NCBI GenBank assembly: GCA_002389295.1
Contig: DGOE01000076.1
Coordinates: forward strand, 8,650 to 35,497
Reading direction: 5' to 3'
DNA: 26,848 bases
Source: Flavobacteriales bacterium UBA4474
Lineage (GTDB): Bacteria; Bacteroidota; Bacteroidia; Flavobacteriales_D; Sanyastnellaceae
Part shown: positions 23,010-26,848 of the stretch, in pieces
Position numbering within the stretch: the first letter of the stretch is position 1
How the letters are laid out: each line of letters opens with the position of its first letter
Position numbers and translations under genes: made by a program
The notes under the pieces: generated by a model
Seen by the model: the letters and a program-made list of their open reading frames with translations, nothing else
Databases searched by the model: none
Told to the model about the DNA's origin: nothing

Positions 23010-23708
23010 TCAAGTGTCCTTGACCACCCCTTCCTCTTGGGCGGAGTCTGGACTTGCAGCAGGGGCATCATTGGGTTGGGCCCGCATCCACGGGCTGCCC
23101 TGTCCCAACCAGCTTTTTTGGCGGATGATGATCCAAGCCACACCGCAGGTAATGGCTGCATCCGCAATATTGAAGATCGGAGGAAACACGGCGTTACCCA
23201 CCCAGGCATCCACGGGCCACCACTGAGGCCAGCGCACGGAAATGTGCAGCATGTCGACCACGTTGCCGCGAAACCAAGGCGCGTAGCCGCCCCATTCGCT
23301 CTGCCATGACCAGGTGCCAGGCTGCCCAAACGAGCTGTGGCTGAACAACCGGCCGTATCCAATGCTGTCAATGATGTTGCCTGCCGCGCCGGCAAGGATC
23401 AGCGCCAAGGCCTGGCGGAATCCCCTGGGGGCGCCCTGGCCGGCGATGCGGCGGATGTGAATGGCCAGCAACACCACCGCGACGATGCGGAACGCCGTCA
23501 AAATGTACTTGCCCGTAGCGCCAGGAAGCGCCCAACCAAAGGCCATCCCGTCGTTTTCGATGAACTGTATGTCAAAGACGCCTGGAATCCAGGTCACCTT
23601 TTCGGCCAGGGTAAAGGTGAGCTTGACCACCACCTTGACAGCCTGATCCAACAGCAATACCGCCGCCACGATATGCGCCACGCGGGCCGGGCGATGATCA
23701 GAACTCAA
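23010..23708 (-). CDS. lspA: lipoprotein signal peptidase (signal peptidase II)
   Basis: A 232-residue inner-membrane aspartic protease that cleaves prolipoprotein signals. Family blocks: LLLDQAVKVVVKL (about 18-30), IQFIENDGMAFGWAL (48-61), GAAGNIIDSIGYG (107-119, catalytic Asp114) and FNIADAAI (179-186, catalytic Asp183). Four transmembrane segments are expected. A periplasmic insertion between the two Asp motifs (about 120-175) and a polar C-terminal tail (about 205-232) are typical of Bacteroidota. The proposed start is TTG 23708, which overlaps the traR stop as TTGA; GTG codons at residues 10 and 13 are alternatives. The longer frame upstream lies inside the TraR gene. It serves the lipoproteins seen in this window, such as GldH and the peroxidase. 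Confidence 0.88.
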   Translation of the reverse strand: MSSDHRPARVAHIVAAVLLLDQAVKVVVKLTFTLAEKVTWIPGVFDIQFIENDGMAFGWALPGATGKYILTAFRIVAVVLLAIHIRRIAGQGAPRGFRQALALILAGAAGNIIDSIGYGRLFSHSSFGQPGTWSWQSEWGGYAPWFRGNVVDMLHISVRWPQWWPVDAWVGNAVFPPIFNIADAAITCGVAWIIIRQKSWLGQGSPWMRAQPNDAPAASPDSAQEEGVVKDT

Positions 23709-24085
23709 CGCCTGTCCTGCTGGTTCTTCGCCTCGATGGACATCGTGGCGTGCGGAACAAGGCGCAAGCGCTCCTTTTGGATGAGCTTGCCCGTGACACG
23801 GCACACGCCGTAGGTCTTGTTCTTGATGCGCAACAGGGCGTTCTCCAAGCTGACGATGAACTTCTGCTGGCGGGCGGCGAGTTGGGCCGTTTCCTCCCGG
23901 CTCATGGTGTCGCTGCCATCCTCCATCATTTTGAAGGTGGGCGCGGTGTCCTCCGTGCGGTTGTCGTCCTCGTAGGAGAGGGAGCGCTGCAATTGATCGT
24001 AATCCGAGCGGGCCTGACTCAACTTATCGTTGATGAGGTCCTCGAATTCCTTCAGCTCTTTGTCCGAAAATCGGGTATCAGCCAT
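23705..24085 (-). CDS. TraR/DksA-family regulator with degenerate zinc finger
   Basis: A 126-residue cytoplasmic protein. An N-terminal coiled coil (about 5-85) is followed by the finger region KTYGVCRVTGKLIQKERL (90-107). Only Cys95 remains of the zinc-binding cysteines of DksA (CxxC-x17-CxxC); the second is replaced by Gly. This one-cysteine form is what I know from Bacteroidota members of the family, so it is probably not a decayed gene. DksA-like proteins bind in the RNA polymerase secondary channel and modulate transcription, but it is not known whether this form acts with ppGpp. The ATG lies 3 nt after the ileS stop, and the stop overlaps the lspA TTG. Confidence 0.88.
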   Translation of the reverse strand: MADTRFSDKELKEFEDLINDKLSQARSDYDQLQRSLSYEDDNRTEDTAPTFKMMEDGSDTMSREETAQLAARQQKFIVSLENALLRIKNKTYGVCRVTGKLIQKERLRLVPHATMSIEAKNQQDRR

Positions 24086-24088
24086 GTT

Positions 24089-26848
24089 TTATTGAATGGT
24101 GACCATCGCGATGGCCACGGTCATTTGGGGTTCCAATTCCTCACGTTCCACTTCTTGACCCATGGGGGCCCATTCCAACTGCTCGGCGAGGGTTTCGGCC
24201 CGAATATAGTCCAAATTGGATGCGACAGAATGCTGCAGTTCTTCAGGACCGTCCAAGGTCAATGCGATCCGATCCGTCACCTCCAAACCGGTGTCCTTTC
24301 GCCGTTGTTGGATGCGGTTCACCAATTCCCGGGCCAGGCCCTCTGAACGGAGTTCGGACGTGATCTCAATGTCCAGCGCCACCGTCAGCCCGCCCTCGCC
24401 AGCCACCAGCCAGCCAGGGATGTCTTCGGTCAGCACTTCCACATCGTCCAAGGTCACTTCCACCGCCCCACTTTCAAGGGCGAGTGAAAACGTGCCCTGC
24501 TGCTCCAATGTGCGGATGTCGTCCTGCCCCATGGCCGCAATGCCAGCGGCAACCGCCTTCATTTGCTTTCCGAATCGGGGGCCCAGCTTCTTGAAGTCGG
24601 CCTTGAGCCGCTTGGTCAATATGGCGCTGTCTTCTGCCAATGGCTCTACGGACTTGACGTTTACCTCGCCCATCACCAGGTCGGCCACTGCCTCCAGGCG
24701 GGCGCCAAAACCCGCGTCCAACACGGGCACCAAAATGCGCTTCAATGGCTGGCGCACGCGGATTTTCTCTCTTTTGCGCAGGCTCAACGTCAGCGAGCTC
24801 AGGCGTTGGGCCAACGTCATGCGCGCTTCGAGTTCGGCGTCCCGCAGGCCATCGTCGACCACCGGCCAATCGGCCAGGTGCACAGATTCCGTTCCGCCGA
24901 GGTCTTGCCAGAGCCGGTCGGCATGGAAAGGTGCGATGGGGGCCATCAACAGGGCCACCGATTGGAGGCAGGTATGCAGGGTGTCGTAGGCCGCCGCTTT
25001 GTCGGCGTCCGAATCGCTTTTCCAGAAACGGCGCCGGCCCAAGCGCACGTACCAATTGCTCAGGTCGTCCACTACAAACGACTGCACCAACCTGCCCGCG
25101 CGGGTAGGCTCAAAGGCATCAAAAGCGGCTTCGACTTCGGCAATGCAGGTGTTCAGTCTGCTGAGGATCCAACGGTCCAATTCTGGCCGATCGGCCACCG
25201 ACGGCACCACCGAACCCGGCGCAAACCCATCGATGCCCGCATAGAGGGCGAAAAACGCGTATGTGTTGTGCAGCGTGCCAAAGAACTTGCGCTGCACCTC
25301 GGCAATGCCCTCCGTGTCGAAACGCAGGTTGTCCCAAGGCTGGGCATTGGTGATCATGTACCACCGCGTGGCATCGGGACCAAATTTCTCCAGCGTCTCA
25401 AAGGGGTCCGCGGCATTGCCCAAACGCTTGGACATCTTCTGGCCCTCCTTGTCCAACACGAGGCCATTGGAGACCACCGCCTTGTACGCCACCTTGTCAA
25501 AGACCATGGTGGAAATGGCGTGCAAGGTGTAGAACCAACCCCGGGTCTGGTCCACGCCCTCGGCGATGAAGTCAGCGGGATAGGCGTTGCCGCCGGTGGC
25601 GCCTTCCACGCGCTCCTTGTTTTCGAAGGGGTAATGCCACTGCGCGTATGGCATGCTGCCGGAATCGAACCAGACGTCGATCAGGTCGGATTCCCGGTGC
25701 ATGGGGCGCCCGTCTGCTGCCTTCAAGACGATGCCATCTACGACGTGCTTGTGCAGGTCGATGTGGGCGTAATTGGTTGCTGACATGTCGCCCGGGATGA
25801 AGTCGGGAAAAGGGTGAGCGGCCATCAAACCCGCCGCCACGGCCTCGGAGCAAGCAGTGTGCAACTCCTCAACAGAGCCGATGCAGCGTTCTTCGCTGCC
25901 GTCTTCCGTCCGCCAGATGGGGATGGGGATGCCCCAATACCGCGAACGGCTCAGGTTCCAGTCGTTTAGGTTTTCGAGCCATTTGCCAAAGCGACCTGTC
26001 CCGGTGGCCGCGGGCTTCCATTGAATGGTCGCATTGAGCTCCTGCATCCGGTCTTTGGCCGCTGTGGCGCGGATGAACCAGCTGTCGAGTGGGTAGTAGA
26101 GCACCGGGCGGTCTGTGCGCCAGCAGTGGGGATAGCTGTGTTTGTACTTCTCAACCAAAAACGCGCGGCTGCGGGTTTTCAAATCGATGGCGATCTCGAC
26201 GTCCACCGACTTTTCGGGCGCGTCACCATCGTGGTATTCCTGCTTTACAAAACGGCCGGCCATGGGCCCACATTCCGGCCGAAAACGGCCTTGCAAGTCC
26301 ACCAGGGGCACGCCTTGTCCGGTCCCGTCATCCACCAACAGCGGTGGCACCCCCGCGGCGGCGGCAACCCGCGCGTCGTCCGCACCGAAAGTCGGCGCTG
26401 TATGCACAATGCCGGTTCCATCCTCTGTGGTCACAAAGTCTCCAGCGATGACCCTGAATGCGGTCTCGGGAGAGGTCATGGGTTGCGCCCAAGGAATCAG
26501 TTGTTCGTAGCGCAACCGGACCAAATCGGAACCCTTGACCGTGGCCAGGACCTCTGATTCAGGCGCTTTTTTGCCGGAGAAATGCCGGGCGTACAAGGCC
26601 TCTGCCAAGATGACGATGCCCTCCTCGCCGGTGTAACGGTTGGCTGTGCGCACCACATTGTAGGCGATGTTGGCACCCACTGTGAGCGCTGTATTCGAAG
26701 GCAGGGTCCAAGGCGTCGTGGTCCAAGCGAGCAAATCCACCGGCAGGTCTCCTGCACCGCCGTTGCACCATTGGCGCACCTGGGCTGCATCATCGCCGAG
26801 CAGGCGGAACTGCGCCACCACCGTGGTGTCGGTGACGTCGCGGTAAGC
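24089..26848 (-). CDS. ileS: isoleucyl-tRNA synthetase, 5' end outside the window
   Basis: A class I aminoacyl-tRNA synthetase with 919 residues visible; the frame continues to the right edge, so the HIGH-motif catalytic N-terminus is outside. It charges tRNA-Ile and edits Val-tRNA. The visible part starts AYRDVTDTTVVAQF, followed by the editing domain (TTPWTLPSNTA, TEDGTGIVHTAPTFG). The KMSKR loop is complete (GQKMSKRLGNAADP, bases about 25424-25438), then the anticodon-binding domain. The C-terminal part (KREKIRVRQPLKRILVPV, then GLARELVNRIQQRRKDTGLEV) lacks a cysteine-rich zinc end and resembles the eukaryote-like branch of IleS. It is followed by the TraR/DksA gene after 3 nt and by lspA, a compact set read together. 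Confidence 0.95.
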   Translation of the reverse strand, partial: AYRDVTDTTVVAQFRLLGDDAAQVRQWCNGGAGDLPVDLLAWTTTPWTLPSNTALTVGANIAYNVVRTANRYTGEEGIVILAEALYARHFSGKKAPESEVLATVKGSDLVRLRYEQLIPWAQPMTSPETAFRVIAGDFVTTEDGTGIVHTAPTFGADDARVAAAAGVPPLLVDDGTGQGVPLVDLQGRFRPECGPMAGRFVKQEYHDGDAPEKSVDVEIAIDLKTRSRAFLVEKYKHSYPHCWRTDRPVLYYPLDSWFIRATAAKDRMQELNATIQWKPAATGTGRFGKWLENLNDWNLSRSRYWGIPIPIWRTEDGSEERCIGSVEELHTACSEAVAAGLMAAHPFPDFIPGDMSATNYAHIDLHKHVVDGIVLKAADGRPMHRESDLIDVWFDSGSMPYAQWHYPFENKERVEGATGGNAYPADFIAEGVDQTRGWFYTLHAISTMVFDKVAYKAVVSNGLVLDKEGQKMSKRLGNAADPFETLEKFGPDATRWYMITNAQPWDNLRFDTEGIAEVQRKFFGTLHNTYAFFALYAGIDGFAPGSVVPSVADRPELDRWILSRLNTCIAEVEAAFDAFEPTRAGRLVQSFVVDDLSNWYVRLGRRRFWKSDSDADKAAAYDTLHTCLQSVALLMAPIAPFHADRLWQDLGGTESVHLADWPVVDDGLRDAELEARMTLAQRLSSLTLSLRKREKIRVRQPLKRILVPVLDAGFGARLEAVADLVMGEVNVKSVEPLAEDSAILTKRLKADFKKLGPRFGKQMKAVAAGIAAMGQDDIRTLEQQGTFSLALESGAVEVTLDDVEVLTEDIPGWLVAGEGGLTVALDIEITSELRSEGLARELVNRIQQRRKDTGLEVTDRIALTLDGPEELQHSVASNLDYIRAETLAEQLEWAPMGQEVEREELEPQMTVAIAMVTIQ

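Noticed and set aside
24563..25783. Open frame of 406 codons on the plus strand opposite ileS
   Set aside because: Shadow of ileS, which carries the KMSKR and editing motifs.
1..26848. CRISPR arrays, insertion sequences, prophage, tRNA or rRNA genes
   Set aside because: No direct-repeat array, transposase, integrase or RNA-gene signature was seen; coding density is high throughout.

Overview
The window looks like chromosomal DNA of a GC-rich member of the Bacteroidota, probably in or near the Flavobacteriia/Cryomorpha-like branch; I cannot name the genus. Supporting markers are the gliding lipoprotein GldH, a RicT (PSP1) gene coupled to gldH, the long (insert-bearing) form of IspG, a one-cysteine TraR/DksA protein next to lspA and ileS, a metalloprotease with a type IX secretion C-terminal signal, and a lack of Shine-Dalgarno-like sequence before most starts. 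No tRNA, rRNA, insertion sequence, phage gene or CRISPR array was seen. No gene-free stretch exceeds 300 bases.

Layout. Bases 1-2658 (+): the 3' part of kbl (glycine C-acetyltransferase), an FAD-dependent amine/amino-acid oxidase 3 nt downstream, a GbsR/MarR-type regulator and a ferritin. The regulator gene and the ferritin gene are each preceded by the same perfect dyad, TTTCAA-N6-TTGAAA. Bases 2702-7909 (+): a tightly coupled run of four genes made of a YfiR-like secreted protein, a secreted TPR-like protein, a membrane HAMP/SpoIIE-type phosphatase, and a CLC anion transporter with two CBS domains. Bases 8036-9433 (+): a di-heme cytochrome c peroxidase lipoprotein, preceded by a strong hairpin/dyad. 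Bases 9437-11539 (-): a secreted M43 metalloprotease with PKD and sorting domains. Bases 11648-12133 (+): a rhodanese lipoprotein.

Bases 12144-20854 (-): a seven-gene run read right to left: VWA protein, MoxR-like AAA+ ATPase, recO, a TonB-dependent receptor, holB (delta prime), ricT, gldH. Several junctions are 4-nt stop/start overlaps. Bases 21051-23006 (+): ispG. Bases 23010-26848 (-): ileS (5' end outside the window), a TraR/DksA protein and lspA, packed with a 3-nt gap and a 4-nt overlap.

How the genes fit together. Most are conserved housekeeping genes (isoprenoid synthesis, lipoprotein maturation, tRNA charging, recombination repair, clamp loading, gliding). The parts most likely to hold undescribed biology are (1) the shared dyad suggesting that the GbsR-like regulator controls itself and ferritin, and (2) the coupled YfiR/TPR/phosphatase/CLC cassette, whose CLC has a proline in the anion-selectivity motif and lacks the internal proton glutamate. 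Three convergent gene pairs have stops only 3 to 10 nt apart, so transcription must end inside or beyond the opposing gene.
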